From assembly GCA_947497295.1 (NCBI GenBank), contig CANMFU010000003.1, positions 372,001 to 436,000 on the forward strand: 64,000 nucleotides of DNA. The letters are read 5' to 3'. This DNA is from an uncultured Roseovarius sp. (GTDB lineage: Bacteria > Pseudomonadota > Alphaproteobacteria > Rhodobacterales > Rhodobacteraceae). The notes under the pieces were generated by a model. That model was given only the letters and a program-made list of their open reading frames with translations, did no database searches and was not told the origin of the DNA. The position numbers and the translations under genes were made by a program. Of the stretch, positions 36,800 through 47,040 are shown one piece after another. Numbering within the stretch: the stretch's first letter is position 1; every line of letters starts with the position of its first letter.

Positions 36800-39309
36800 A
36801 TTTGACCATCGCCGCACGTTTGGCACGGCGCGAACTGCGCGGGGGCCTTGCAGGGTTTCGCATTCTGCTGGCCTGCATCATTCTGGGCGTGGCAGCCATT
36901 GCTGCTGTCGGCGCGATCCGCGCCAGTATCGAGGCGGGACTGACATCCAAAGGCGCGGTCCTGCTGGGCGGCGATGCCGAGATCGGGCTGACCTACCGGT
37001 TTGCAAACGAGGCCGAGCGCGCGTGGATGGAGGCAAAGGCGAGCGCTGTCTCGGAAATCGTAGACTTCCGCTCGCTCGCAGTAACGACGGGCGGCGACCG
37101 CGCCCTGACTCAGGTCAAGGGGGTCGACGCGGCCTATCCGCTGACGGGCACGATCGGGCTGGATCCAGAGATGCCGCTGGCCACAGCGCTGGACGGCCAA
37201 GGCGGCCTGCCCGGCGGCGTCATGGCGCCGCAACTGATCGCGCGGTTGGCGCTGGCGCCCGGCGATACGTTCCGCCTTGGCGGTCAGGAATTCGTGCTGA
37301 TGGCCGCGCTGGTGGACGAGCCGGACGGCGCCGCATCGGGATTTGCCCTTGGGCCGCGCAGCATGGTGCGCACATCGGCGCTCCAACAGTCGGGCCTGTT
37401 GCAAGCTGGCACGCTGTTCAACACACGTTACCGGCTGGACCTACCGAAGGGCGCCGATCTGGATGATCTGGAAAACGACGCGCAAAACGCGCTGGGCACC
37501 AGCGGTATCGAATGGCGCGACGCGCGCAATGGCGCGCCGGGCATCAAAGCCTTTGTGGACCGGCTGGGCGCGTTTCTGGTGCTGGTCGGCCTCAGCGGGC
37601 TGGCAGTGGGCGGCGTTGGCATTTCGGCAGCCCTGCGCGCCTATCTGGCGACCAAGACCGCCACCATCGCCACCCTGCGCACGCTGGGCGCGGACCGGGC
37701 TACAATTCTGGCCACGTATTTCCTCCAAATCGGCGGGCTGGCGGTCTTGGGGCTGATCATGGGTGTCCTGCTGGGGGCTGGGGTTCCGGTGCTGTTGGCC
37801 CCTGTGATCACGGCGTATCTGCCGGTCCCGGCTGACTTTGCGCTCTACCCACGCCCCGTGATCGAGGCGCTCATTTATGGTGCGTTGGCGGTGATGATAT
37901 TTACGCTCGCGCCGCTGTCGCGGGTGCAGGATATACGCGCCGCCAGCCTGTTTCGCGACGGCGGCGAGGGCCAGCGCACCCTGCCTCGCTGGCCGTTCCT
38001 CGCTGTGATCGCGCTACTTTTGGCGACGCTGCTGGGTGCCGCAGTATGGTTTTCCGGCAATCTGGCGCTGACGCTGTGGACCGCGGGCGGCATCATTGGC
38101 GCGCTGGCGATCCTTGCGTTCGCCGCCGCCGTGGTGCGGGCGATGGCAAGGCTGGCGCGGCCATGGGCCCGGGGCCGCCCGGCGCTGCACTGGGCGCTGG
38201 CGGCCATCGGTGGGCCGGGTAGCACGGCGGGGCCGACGATGCTGTCGCTGGGCCTCGGGCTGGCGGTGCTGGCCGCCGTAGGCCAGATCGACGGCACATT
38301 GCGCGGCTCGATCTCGAACGATCTGCCCGAACGCGCGCCGTCATTCTTCTTCATTGACCTGCAAGCCGATCAACTGCCCGGATTTCTGGAGATGACGGCG
38401 GGCGATCCGGCTGTCGCGCGCGTCAATAGCGCCCCGATGTTGCGCGGGATCATCACCGAAATCAACGGGCGCGACGCCGCAGAGGTGGCAGGCGATCACT
38501 GGGTGCTGAACGGCGATCGGGGCGTGAGCTATGCCGCAGAGGCGGATGGACCGCTGGTGGCTGGGGCATGGTGGCCCGCAGATTATGACGGCCCGCCGCA
38601 ACTCAGCTTTGCCGCCGAGGAGGCGCGCGAGATGGGGCTGGCGCTGGGCGACGAGATCACCGTCAACATCCTTGGCCGCGACGTCACAGCAACCCTGACC
38701 AGCCTGCGCGAGGTTGATTTCTCCACCGCCGGGATCGGCTTCATCATGGTGATGAACCCTGCCGCGCTGGAGGGCGCGCCGCACAGCGCCATCGCCACCG
38801 TTTATGCCAAGGAGGAGGCCGAAGCCCGCATCCTGCGCAGCGTGTCGGACGCCTATCCCAATGTCACCGGGATTTCCGTGCGCAGCGCCATCGATCGGGT
38901 GGCAGACCTGCTGGGCGGGCTGGCCGCTGCAACCTCATGGGGCGCATCCGCCACGCTGCTGACCGGATTTCTGGTTCTGATCGGCGCCGCCGTAGCGGAT
39001 CAGCGGGCGCGAATCTACGAGGCTGCCGTTCTGAAAACGCTGGGCGCAACTCGCGGACGCATCCTGGCCAGCCTTGCCATGCGGGCGATACTCTTGGGCG
39101 GTGCAGCGGGCGCGGTTGCCATCGGCGCCGGCGCCTTGGGCGGCTGGGCAGTCAGCCATTACCTGCTGGAGGTAGAATATACCGTCCTGTGGCGGCCTGC
39201 CTTGCTGATCGTCGGGGCTGGCATACTGGTGACGTTGATCACGGCGCTGGTGTTTGCGCTGAGGCCGTTGGCCGCAAGCCCGGCTCAGGTCTTGAGATCC
39301 AGAGAATAG
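36796..39309 (+). CDS. ybbP: FtsX/MacB-type ABC transporter permease, YbbP
   Basis: The 837-residue protein has a first membrane helix near residues 15-35 (FRILLACIILGVAAIAAVGAI). A large periplasmic domain and two FtsX-like blocks of membrane helices follow (about 250-460 and 710-825), with a second periplasmic domain between them. The C-terminus LRPLAASPAQVLR is typical. It should form a mechanotransmission-type ABC complex with YbbA at the inner membrane. Its start overlaps the ybbA stop by 4 bp. A bidirectional terminator follows at 39341. Confidence 0.92.
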   Translation: MNLTIAARLARRELRGGLAGFRILLACIILGVAAIAAVGAIRASIEAGLTSKGAVLLGGDAEIGLTYRFANEAERAWMEAKASAVSEIVDFRSLAVTTGGDRALTQVKGVDAAYPLTGTIGLDPEMPLATALDGQGGLPGGVMAPQLIARLALAPGDTFRLGGQEFVLMAALVDEPDGAASGFALGPRSMVRTSALQQSGLLQAGTLFNTRYRLDLPKGADLDDLENDAQNALGTSGIEWRDARNGAPGIKAFVDRLGAFLVLVGLSGLAVGGVGISAALRAYLATKTATIATLRTLGADRATILATYFLQIGGLAVLGLIMGVLLGAGVPVLLAPVITAYLPVPADFALYPRPVIEALIYGALAVMIFTLAPLSRVQDIRAASLFRDGGEGQRTLPRWPFLAVIALLLATLLGAAVWFSGNLALTLWTAGGIIGALAILAFAAAVVRAMARLARPWARGRPALHWALAAIGGPGSTAGPTMLSLGLGLAVLAAVGQIDGTLRGSISNDLPERAPSFFFIDLQADQLPGFLEMTAGDPAVARVNSAPMLRGIITEINGRDAAEVAGDHWVLNGDRGVSYAAEADGPLVAGAWWPADYDGPPQLSFAAEEAREMGLALGDEITVNILGRDVTATLTSLREVDFSTAGIGFIMVMNPAALEGAPHSAIATVYAKEEAEARILRSVSDAYPNVTGISVRSAIDRVADLLGGLAAATSWGASATLLTGFLVLIGAAVADQRARIYEAAVLKTLGATRGRILASLAMRAILLGGAAGAVAIGAGALGGWAVSHYLLEVEYTVLWRPALLIVGAGILVTLITALVFALRPLAASPAQVLRSRE

Positions 39310-39340
39310 CGCAAGAGGCGACCGAGCCACGCAGAAACGA

Positions 39341-39369
39341 AAAAGCGGGCCGTCGTGGGCCCGCTTTTC
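39341..39369. terminator. Bidirectional terminator between ybbP and gcvP
   Basis: AAAAGCGGGC pairs with GCCCGCTTTT across a short loop, with A-tract and T-tract on either side. It can end transcription from ybbP on the plus strand and from gcvP on the minus strand. Confidence 0.85.
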
Positions 39370-39396
39370 CATGTCGTTCATCTTGCCGCGAAAACG

Positions 39397-42246
39397 CTAT
39401 TCCGCCGCCTCGGCATAATCCTCCATCGGCGGGCAGGTGCAGACCAGATTGGTGTCGCCATACACGTTATCGACACGGTTCACGGACGGCCAATACTTGT
39501 CCACGCGGAACGCACCGGGGGGGAAGCAGCCCTGCTCGCGCGTATAGGGGCGGTCCCAGTCGCGGACCAGATCCTCCATCGTGTGCGGCGCATTCTTCAG
39601 AGGGTTGTTATCGGCGTCAATCTTGCCCTCTTCGACGTCGCGGATTTCCTGCCGGATCGCCAGCATCGCGTCGCAGAACCGGTCCAGTTCGGCCTTGCTC
39701 TCGCTCTCGGTCGGCTCCACCATCAGCGTGCCCGAGACCGGGAAGCTCATCGTCGGAGCGTGGAACCCGCAATCAACCAGACGCTTGGCGATGTCGTCCA
39801 CCGTGATATGCGCCGAATCTGCAAACGGGCGCGTATCCAGAATGCACTCATGCGCCACATAGCCGTTTTCGCCCTTGTAGAGAACGTCATACGCCCCCTC
39901 CAGCCGCTTGGCGATGTAGTTGGCATTGAGGATCGCCACCCGCGTCGCCTGCGTCAGACCCTTGCCGCCCATCATCAGGATATACGCCCACGAAACAGGC
40001 AGGATCGACGGCGAGCCGTAGGGCGCCGCCGAAACCGGCCCTTCAGTGCCGCCGGTATGCGGATGTCCCGGAACATGCGGGATCAGATGCGATTTGACGC
40101 CGATCGGCCCCATGCCCGGACCGCCGCCGCCATGCGGGATGGCAAACGTCTTGTGCAGGTTCAGGTGGCTGACATCCCCGCCCAGATCGCCGGGGCGCGA
40201 CAGCCCGACCATCGCGTTCATGTTGGCCCCGTCGATATAGACCTGTCCGCCATGTTCATGGGTGATCTTGCACACGTCGATCACGGTTTCCTCGAACACG
40301 CCATGCGTGCTGGGATAGGTGATCATGCAGGCGGCCAGCTTGTCCGAGTGTTTCTCGGCCTTGGCGCGGAAATCATCGACGTCGATATCGCCGCGCGCGT
40401 TGCATTTGACCGGCACAACCTTCCAGCCGACCATGCTGGCGCTGGCGGGGTTGGTGCCATGCGCGTTCGTCGGGATCAGGCAGACGTTGCGGTCGCCCTG
40501 CCCATTGGCGCGCTGATAGGCCGCGATGGACAGCAGCCCGGCATACTCGCCCTGCGCGCCCGAATTGGGCTGCATCGAGATCGCGTCATAGCCGGTGATC
40601 TGGCACAGTTTATCGCTCAGATCATCGATCAGTTCGTGATAGCCCTCAGCCTGATCGCGTGGCACGAACGGATGCATCCGCGAGAATTCGCGCCAAGTTA
40701 CCGGCATCATTTCGGCCGCTGAGTTCAGCTTCATCGTGCAGCTGCCCAGCGGGATCATCGCGCGGTCCAGCGCCAGATCCCGGTCGGCCAGACGGCGCAT
40801 ATAGCGCATCATTTCCGTCTCGGCCCGGTTCATGTGGAACACCGGATGGGTCATGAAATCGGAGGTGCGGTGCATTTTGTCCGGCACGCGGTACTCGGGC
40901 GTGAAATCATCATCCTCGTGCTCGATACCGAAGGCACGCCAGACGCTTTCAATGTTTTTCGTCCGGGTGCATTCATCCAGCGCGATGCCGACGCGCGTCT
41001 CGCCGACGCGGCGCAGGTTGATGCCCTCGTCCACCGCCGATTTCAGCACAGCAGCCTGAAGCGGCCCGACATCAACCGTGATCGTGTCAAAGAACGCCTG
41101 CGGATCCACCTGAAATCCGGCAGCCTCCAGCCCCTTGGCCAGGCGCACCGTCTTGCGGTGGATACGCTGGGCGATGGCCTTCAGACCTTTCGGCCCATGG
41201 AATACGGCATACATCGACGCCATCACGGCCAGCAGGGCCTGCGCGGTGCATACGTTGCTGGTGGCCTTTTCGCGGCGGATATGCTGCTCGCGCGTCTGCA
41301 GCGCGAGGCGATAGGCGCGGTTGCCATGGCTGTCGACGGACACGCCAACCAGACGCCCCGGCATGGCGCGCTTGTACGCATCCCGGCAGGCCATATAAGC
41401 CGCGTGCGGACCGCCATAGCCCAAAGGCACGCCGAACCGCTGGGTGCTGCCCACGGCAATATCGGCATCCATCGCGCCCGGCTCTTTCAGCAGGGTCAGG
41501 GCCAGCGGATCGGCGGACACGATGCCGATGGCATCATGCTTGTGCAATTCGGCGATGTGATCGGTGAAATCGCGCACATGGCCGTAGGTGCCCGGATACT
41601 GGAACAGCGCGCCGAATACCTTATCGGCCTCCATCTTGTCCGGATTGCCGACAATCACCTCGATACCCAGAGGCTCTGCGCGGGTCTGCACCAGCGCGAT
41701 GTTCTGAGGATGGCAGTCGCGGTCGACAAAGAACGCCTTGGCCTTGGATTTGGCCACACGCTGCGCGGTGGTCATCGCCTCGGCGCAGGCCGTTGCCTCA
41801 TCCAGCAGAGATGCGTTCGCAATCTCCAGTCCGGTCAGGTCGCTGATCATCGTCTGGAAGTTCAGCAAAGCCTCAAGACGCCCCTGCGATATCTCAGGCT
41901 GATACGGCGTATAGGCGGTGTACCAGGCCGGGTTTTCAAAGATATTGCGCTGGATCGCCGGCGGCGTCACCGTGCCGTGGTAGCCTTGACCAATCAGTGA
42001 TACCAGAACCTTGTTCTTGCCCGCGACGCGGCGCATATGGTGCAAAAGTTCGCGCTCGGACATGGCCTTGCCAAATTCCAGCGGCTCTTTTTGCCGGATT
42101 GCCTTGGGCACGGTCCGGTCGATCAGCGTATCAAGACTGTCAACCTCCAGCACATTCAGCATCTCGGCCATTTCCTCGGGCGAAGGCCCGATATGGCGCC
42201 GATTGGCAAAATCATACGGCAGATAGTCGGTGGGCTCGAATGTCAT
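39397..42246 (-). CDS. gcvP: Glycine dehydrogenase (decarboxylating), glycine cleavage P protein
   Basis: The start is the ATG at 42246 ([13 protein letters not shown]), preceded by GGAG at six bases, giving 949 residues, the length of the fused P protein. Both halves are present. The PLP-binding Lys lies near residue 698 in [19 protein letters not shown]. The block [16 protein letters not shown] is also conserved. The enzyme decarboxylates glycine and passes aminomethyl to the lipoyl group of GcvH. It is the last gene of the gcvT-gcvH-gcvP operon, 110 bp after gcvH. Confidence 0.97.
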   Translation of the reverse strand: MTFEPTDYLPYDFANRRHIGPSPEEMAEMLNVLEVDSLDTLIDRTVPKAIRQKEPLEFGKAMSERELLHHMRRVAGKNKVLVSLIGQGYHGTVTPPAIQRNIFENPAWYTAYTPYQPEISQGRLEALLNFQTMISDLTGLEIANASLLDEATACAEAMTTAQRVAKSKAKAFFVDRDCHPQNIALVQTRAEPLGIEVIVGNPDKMEADKVFGALFQYPGTYGHVRDFTDHIAELHKHDAIGIVSADPLALTLLKEPGAMDADIAVGSTQRFGVPLGYGGPHAAYMACRDAYKRAMPGRLVGVSVDSHGNRAYRLALQTREQHIRREKATSNVCTAQALLAVMASMYAVFHGPKGLKAIAQRIHRKTVRLAKGLEAAGFQVDPQAFFDTITVDVGPLQAAVLKSAVDEGINLRRVGETRVGIALDECTRTKNIESVWRAFGIEHEDDDFTPEYRVPDKMHRTSDFMTHPVFHMNRAETEMMRYMRRLADRDLALDRAMIPLGSCTMKLNSAAEMMPVTWREFSRMHPFVPRDQAEGYHELIDDLSDKLCQITGYDAISMQPNSGAQGEYAGLLSIAAYQRANGQGDRNVCLIPTNAHGTNPASASMVGWKVVPVKCNARGDIDVDDFRAKAEKHSDKLAACMITYPSTHGVFEETVIDVCKITHEHGGQVYIDGANMNAMVGLSRPGDLGGDVSHLNLHKTFAIPHGGGGPGMGPIGVKSHLIPHVPGHPHTGGTEGPVSAAPYGSPSILPVSWAYILMMGGKGLTQATRVAILNANYIAKRLEGAYDVLYKGENGYVAHECILDTRPFADSAHITVDDIAKRLVDCGFHAPTMSFPVSGTLMVEPTESESKAELDRFCDAMLAIRQEIRDVEEGKIDADNNPLKNAPHTMEDLVRDWDRPYTREQGCFPPGAFRVDKYWPSVNRVDNVYGDTNLVCTCPPMEDYAEAAE

Positions 42247-42356
42247 GTCACACTCCAACAGGTTCGGGAAACCGGGCAGGCCGCAAAGGCGCCCCGCCCT
42301 CTTTCATCTTTCCAAAAATACTCTCGCCGGACACTCCGCCGGCGGGCCAAAGGCGC

Positions 42357-42716
42357 CTAGCCTATGAATTTCTTGTAGGCGGCTTCGTCCATCATTTCGT
42401 CCAGCTGGCTCAGATCATCAGTCTTGATCTTGAACATCCAGCCTTTGCCGATGGCATCCTCGTTCACGGTGCTGGGCGTGTCGGTCAGCATGTCGTTCAC
42501 TTCGACGATCTCGCCATCAATCGGGGCCAGAATGTCGCTGGCGGCCTTGACGCTTTCGATGACGACAACATCGTCATCCTTGACAACTTCGGTGCCGACT
42601 TCGGGCAGTTCGACAAAGACGATGTCGCCCAGCTGTTCGGCGGCGTGTTCCGTGATGCCGACCACGACCACGTCATCTTCGACGCGCAGCCATTCGTGTT
42701 CTTCTGTGTATTTCAT
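42357..42716 (-). CDS. gcvH: Glycine cleavage system H protein
   Basis: The 119-residue protein starts MKYTEEHEWLRVEDD and has the lipoylation site Lys57 in IESVKAASDILAP. It is the mobile lipoyl carrier between GcvP, GcvT and lipoamide dehydrogenase. It lies 21 bp after gcvT. Length and sequence are fully typical. Confidence 0.97.
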   Translation of the reverse strand: MKYTEEHEWLRVEDDVVVVGITEHAAEQLGDIVFVELPEVGTEVVKDDDVVVIESVKAASDILAPIDGEIVEVNDMLTDTPSTVNEDAIGKGWMFKIKTDDLSQLDEMMDEAAYKKFIG

Positions 42717-42737
42717 GCCTGGGATCTCCCTTGAATA

Positions 42738-43862
42738 TCAGCGTTTGAAGTTTGCAGCTCTGAAGGGCAGCGCCACCACTTTGGCGGGCAGGCGTTTACC
42801 CCTGACCTCACCGTAAACCGTGGTGCCCGGCACCGCCAGATCGGTTGAAACATAGCCCATCGACATTGGCGCCTCGATGCTCGGACCAAAAGCGCCGGAG
42901 GTGACAGTGCCGATGGCGGTCTCGGCGGTTTCATCCGCAAAGAGCGGCGTGCCCTGACGCATCGGCGCGCGGCCTTCGGGCGACAGCCCGACGCGGCGAC
43001 GCTCTGCGCCCGATACCAGCTGCGGCAGGATCACATCGGCGCCGGGAAACCCGCCCGCGCGGCTGCCGCCCGAGCGGCGTACCTTCTGGATCGCCCAGCC
43101 CAGATTGGCTTCGACCGGCGTGGTGCCAGCGTCAATGTCGTTCCCATAAAGGCACAGGCCCGATTCCAGCCGCAGACTGTCGCGCGCGCCCAGACCGATG
43201 GGTTCAACCGCGTCGTGCGCAAGCAGCGCGCGCGCCAATTCCTCGGCGCGGCCGTCCTCGACCGAAACTTCGTACCCATCCTCGCCGGTATAGCCCGAGC
43301 GGGACAGCCAAACGTCGCCATACTCCGATGGCAGCACGGCAATATCCATGAACCGCATCGCGGCGGCGCCCGGCACCAATGCCTCCAGCACCGATTCGGC
43401 GTCGGGCCCCTGCAGCGCCAGCAAGGCGCGGTCTGTGATCTCCTTCACCTCGCAGCCGGTCATCGCCTCTTTCATGCGTGGGATGTCGGCATCCTTGCGG
43501 CTGGCGTTGACCACGACGAACATCTCTTCCCCGCGCCGCGCGATCATGAAATCGTCCTCGATCCCGCCCAGCGCGTTGGTGAACATCGCATATCGCTGGC
43601 GCCCATCAGCCAGGCCGACCACGTCAACCGGCACCAATGCTTCCATCGCGGCCGCAATTTCGGCATAGCCGCCGGGGGCGGTAATGACGATCTGGCCCAT
43701 GTGGCTGACATCGAACAAACCGGCATGCGCGCGGCAATGCAGATGTTCTTTCATCACGCCCATCGGATACTGAACGGGCATGTCATAGCCCGCAAACGGA
43801 ACCATCTTGGCCCCCAATTCGCGGTGCAACGCATTCAGCACGGTCGTCTTCAAATCGCTCAT
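42738..43862 (-). CDS. gcvT: Aminomethyltransferase, glycine cleavage T protein
   Basis: The 374-residue protein has the folate-binding GcvT domain (PVQYPMGVMKEHLHCRAHAGLFDVSHMG and RSGYTGEDGYEVSVE) and the C-terminal barrel domain (GYVSTDLAVPGTTVYGEVRGK). It moves the methylene group from the H protein to tetrahydrofolate and releases ammonia. The start has a strong ribosome-binding site (AGGAGG, five bases before the ATG). It is the first gene of the operon and lies directly behind the glycine riboswitch. Confidence 0.97.
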   Translation of the reverse strand: MSDLKTTVLNALHRELGAKMVPFAGYDMPVQYPMGVMKEHLHCRAHAGLFDVSHMGQIVITAPGGYAEIAAAMEALVPVDVVGLADGRQRYAMFTNALGGIEDDFMIARRGEEMFVVVNASRKDADIPRMKEAMTGCEVKEITDRALLALQGPDAESVLEALVPGAAAMRFMDIAVLPSEYGDVWLSRSGYTGEDGYEVSVEDGRAEELARALLAHDAVEPIGLGARDSLRLESGLCLYGNDIDAGTTPVEANLGWAIQKVRRSGGSRAGGFPGADVILPQLVSGAERRRVGLSPEGRAPMRQGTPLFADETAETAIGTVTSGAFGPSIEAPMSMGYVSTDLAVPGTTVYGEVRGKRLPAKVVALPFRAANFKR

Positions 43863-43951
43863 CCCAGCCTCCTGTCATGGCTGCCGGGTCGATGGGAATC
43901 AACGTCGGCATCGCAAAGGCACAAATATCCGGTACGGACTGCGCCACGATG

Positions 43952-44104
43952 CCCCCTCTGTCCTGCTGCCTGAGATCGCTATCCCTTCGGCGGCCCCGCT
44001 GAAGGAGCACTCTCCAGAGTCTGATGATTGCAAAGGTCCGTTCGCCTGAGAGTTTCCGGGGCGGTTGCTCCTTCGGCACCGGCGCATGCCGGTTCTCCCG
44101 ATCC
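43952..44104 (-). ncRNA. Tandem glycine riboswitch
   Basis: Read on the minus strand, the leader shows two consecutive glycine aptamers. The first contains GGGAGA, GCCGAAGGAGCAA and the conserved CTCAGGCGAACGGACC. A short linker follows, then a second aptamer with TCTGGAGAG, GCCGCCGAAGGGATA and CTCAGGCAGCAGGACAGAGGG. The last base lies about 90 bases before the gcvT start, leaving room for an expression platform. Glycine binding should turn on the gcv operon. Confidence 0.93.
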
Positions 44105-44231
44105 AATCGTCGTAGACCGTAGTATACTGCGCAAGGCGCGGCAAGAGAAATTGATCATTCCGCGCCTCCCTCTTGAAGTTAGGCGGCTTGACCGCAATTT
44201 CTGTGAGAAGCCAACAGAGAGGTTGCACTTC

Positions 44232-44807
44232 ATGACCGCCCCCGTACATGCGTATTTCTTTGGCTACGGCAGCCTGGTGAACCGCGACACCCACAGCTTC
44301 AAGCAGGCGCATCCGGCCCGCCTGAACGGCTGGCGGCGCACGTGGCGCCCGACCAGCCTGCGCGAAGTCGCGTTTTTATCGGTCACGCGGGACGAAGACG
44401 GCTGGATTGATGGGCTGATTGCCCCGGTGCCGGATGCAGATTGGCATGCGCTGGATATTCGCGAAGGGGCGTATGACCGCGTTCCGGCGGAACATATGGT
44501 GGACCACCCCCTGCCCCAGCGCCCGCAGATCGCAGTTTATTCTGTCCCGGACACTCACCAGCATGCAAAGGGCGGCGATCATCACCTGTTGCTCAGCTAT
44601 ATTGACGTGGTTGTGCAGGGCTACCTGCGCGAATTTGGCGCAGCCGGAGCGCAGCATTTTTTCGACACGACCGACGGATGGGAGGCACCCGTGCTGGACG
44701 ACCGCGCCGCGCCGCATTATCCGCGCGCCTGCCGCCTGACCGGCGAAGAGCGCGACACTGTCGATGCCGCGCTGGACCGTCTTGGCGTGCAGATGCGCCG
44801 CGCCTAA
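44232..44807 (+). CDS. Gamma-glutamylcyclotransferase-like protein
   Basis: From the ATG at 44232 the protein has 191 residues and starts with the GGCT-fold signature YFFGYGSLVNRDTH. It has a later acidic segment (IREGAYDRVPAE) where the family places its catalytic Glu. The reading frame extends upstream through the riboswitch region, but that part has no homology. GGCT-like enzymes cyclise gamma-glutamyl amines to 5-oxoproline; the actual substrate here is unknown. It is convergent with gltX, sharing the bases CTAA as overlapping stop codons. Confidence 0.83.
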   Translation: MTAPVHAYFFGYGSLVNRDTHSFKQAHPARLNGWRRTWRPTSLREVAFLSVTRDEDGWIDGLIAPVPDADWHALDIREGAYDRVPAEHMVDHPLPQRPQIAVYSVPDTHQHAKGGDHHLLLSYIDVVVQGYLREFGAAGAQHFFDTTDGWEAPVLDDRAAPHYPRACRLTGEERDTVDAALDRLGVQMRRA

Positions 44808-46129
44808 CCGCGCGCGCGAATCACCTGGAGAAGCGGCAGGACCTGCGCCATTTCCGGTCCATGGGCCTGCCCGGTCAGCGCCTTGCGCAGCGGCATGAAC
44901 AGCGGCTTGCCCTTGCGGCCGGTTTCTTCCTTTACGGCGGTCGTCCAAGTGCTCCAACTGGATTCGTCTAGTTGGCCAGAGGGTAGCAACGTCATCGCGG
45001 TCACAATGAATTCTGCGTCCTCGTCGTCGATCACCGGCTCGGCGCCGTCGCGGAACATGGCCCACCATGCGTCCAGATCACCCAGCGTCGTGATGTTGTC
45101 ACGCGTCACCGCCCAGAACTGCGGGCCCAGATCCTCGGGCACGCCCAGCGCGGCAATGCGCGGTTTCACGGCCTCATAATCCAGTCCTTGCAGGTAATGC
45201 GCGGTCAGCGGAAAGAGGTCCGCCACATCAAATTTCGTCGGCGCCGAACCAAAGCGCGAAATGTCAAAGCCGTCGATCAATTCAGCCATATCTGTGCGCA
45301 GTTCGACCGGATCGGCCGACCCGAGCCGCGCCATAAGGCTGAGCAGCGCGGCAGGCTCAACCCCTTGGGCACGCAGATCGCGCAAAGACAGCGTACCCAG
45401 CCGTTTGGACAGCGATTCGCCCTGCGGACCAGTGAGCAGCGAGTGGTGTGCAAATTGCGGAACGCTGCCGCCCAGCGCCTCGATGATCTGGATCTGTGTG
45501 GCCGTGTTGGTCACATGGTCCGAGCCGCGCACGATATGCGTCACGCCCATATCCGTGTCATCCACGACTGACGCCAGCGTATAAAGCACCTGCCCATCGC
45601 CCCGGATCAGCACCGGATCGCTGACCGACGCGGCATCAATGCTGATATCACCCAGGACGCCATCGTTCCATTCAATCCGCTGCTGGTCCAGCTTGAACCG
45701 CCAGACGCCTGCCCCCCGCTCTGCGCGCAGCTTGTCGCGGGCGGCCTCGTCCAGGCTGAGCGCGGCGCGATCATAAACCGGCGGGCGGCCCATGTTCAGC
45801 TGTTTCTTGCGCTTCAAGTCCAATTCAGTCGGGGTCTCGAACGCCTCGTAGAACCGGCCCATGTCGCGCAGTTTCTCGGCGGCGTCGTGGTAGCGGTCCA
45901 GCCGTTCTGACTGACGCTCGACCCGGTCCCAATGCAGGCCCAGCCAGTCCAGGTCTTGCTTTAGCGCATCAACATACTCTTCCTTGCTGCGGATGGGATC
46001 GGTGTCGTCGATGCGCAGGATGAACGTGCCGCCAGCCTTGCGCGCGATGAGATAGTTCATCAGCGCGGTGCGTAGATTGCCGACATGGATATAGCCGGTG
46101 GGCGATGGTGCGAAACGGGTAATGGTCAT
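44804..46129 (-). CDS. gltX: Glutamate-tRNA ligase (or GluRS2-type paralogue)
   Basis: From the ATG at 46129 (MTITRFAPSPTGYIHVGNLR) the protein has 441 residues. The class I HIGH signature reads HVGN and the KMSKS loop reads SLSKRLG, the variant form seen in one of the two GluRS types of many alphaproteobacteria. The catalytic blocks ILRIDDTDPIRSKEEYVDAL and VSDPVLIRGDGQVLYTLASVVDD are normal. It charges tRNA-Glu or, in the non-discriminating/duplicated case, tRNA-Gln. A second gltX probably exists elsewhere, but that cannot be checked here. Confidence 0.92.
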   Translation of the reverse strand: MTITRFAPSPTGYIHVGNLRTALMNYLIARKAGGTFILRIDDTDPIRSKEEYVDALKQDLDWLGLHWDRVERQSERLDRYHDAAEKLRDMGRFYEAFETPTELDLKRKKQLNMGRPPVYDRAALSLDEAARDKLRAERGAGVWRFKLDQQRIEWNDGVLGDISIDAASVSDPVLIRGDGQVLYTLASVVDDTDMGVTHIVRGSDHVTNTATQIQIIEALGGSVPQFAHHSLLTGPQGESLSKRLGTLSLRDLRAQGVEPAALLSLMARLGSADPVELRTDMAELIDGFDISRFGSAPTKFDVADLFPLTAHYLQGLDYEAVKPRIAALGVPEDLGPQFWAVTRDNITTLGDLDAWWAMFRDGAEPVIDDEDAEFIVTAMTLLPSGQLDESSWSTWTTAVKEETGRKGKPLFMPLRKALTGQAHGPEMAQVLPLLQVIRARG

Positions 46130-46205
46130 TTGGCGCTCCTTGGTCGGGATTGATGTGTCACAGGGCGCGGCTGTTGTCCAGATTACGCCCCGGCGCACGC
46201 CCATG

Positions 46206-46910
46206 TCAGTCCATCCGGCGCACCATCAACTGATTGCCTTCGCGGCGCGTCTCCAGCACCTTGATCGCGGCGATGAGATCGCTCAGTTTCTTGTGGCCAT
46301 AGCTGCGAGTGTCAAAATCAGGGTTGGCGGCCGTCATCTGCTGGCCAAGTCGGCCCAGCGCGTACCAGTCGCTGTCCTGATCGATGCTGTCCATCGCCTT
46401 GAACAGCAGGTCGCGCGCTTCGGTCAGGTTCTGGCCGACGGGCTTGCTGGGGGTGTCGTCGGGCGCGCCGCCGAGGTTTTCCAGATAGATGAACCGCTTG
46501 CAGGCCTGACGAAACGCCTCGGGGGTTTTCTTGGCGCCGATACCAAAGACTTCGAGCCCCTGTTCGCGGACGCGGGACGCCAGGCGGGTAAAATCGCTGT
46601 CGGATGACACCAGAACAAACCCGTCGAAGCGGCCCGAATGCATCAGATCCATCGCGTCGATCACCAGCGCAATGTCGCTGGCATTCTTGCCCACGGTGTT
46701 GGCGGGCTGGTGGTGCGGCACGAGGCCAAACTCGGCCTGGACCTTGTTCCAGCCGCTCATCTGCTGAGATGAAAAATCGCCATAGCAGCGCCGCACGGAC
46801 GCCTCGCCGATACCGGCGATCTCTTCAAAAATGGCCTTGGTCCATTTGGGCGAAGTGTTGTCGGCGTCGATAAGGACAGCCAGAAGGGGGGTGCGATCAC
46901 GATCTGACAT
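46206..46910 (-). CDS. NYN-domain protein with C-terminal OST-HTH/LOTUS domain
   Basis: The start is set at the ATG at 46910 (MSDRDRTPLLAVLIDADN), giving 234 residues. The NYN (PIN-like) nuclease domain has the acidic positions LIDADN, DIALVIDAMDLM and VLVSSDSDFTRLASRVREQG. The C-terminal 70 residues (YALGRLGQQMTAANPDFDTRSYGHKKLSDLI) look like a LOTUS/OST-HTH RNA-binding domain. The pair suggests RNA processing or turnover. The substrate is not known. It lies 76 bp upstream of gltX on the same strand. Confidence 0.88.
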   Translation of the reverse strand: MSDRDRTPLLAVLIDADNTSPKWTKAIFEEIAGIGEASVRRCYGDFSSQQMSGWNKVQAEFGLVPHHQPANTVGKNASDIALVIDAMDLMHSGRFDGFVLVSSDSDFTRLASRVREQGLEVFGIGAKKTPEAFRQACKRFIYLENLGGAPDDTPSKPVGQNLTEARDLLFKAMDSIDQDSDWYALGRLGQQMTAANPDFDTRSYGHKKLSDLIAAIKVLETRREGNQLMVRRMD

Positions 46911-47040
46911 GGGGTGACTCCTGCATTGCCTCACAATGCCCTACCGCGCGGCACGGCGATTGTCACCTGCGCAACGCGGGGCTGGTCCCGGCGACGCGGC
47001 GCGATTAGAACATGCTGCAAAGACAGTGGTTGAGGCGATT

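Noticed and set aside
39355..40722. Long plus-strand frame of 455 codons inside gcvP
   Set aside because: It is the opposite strand of a fully conserved gcvP; the His/Arg-rich product has no family features.
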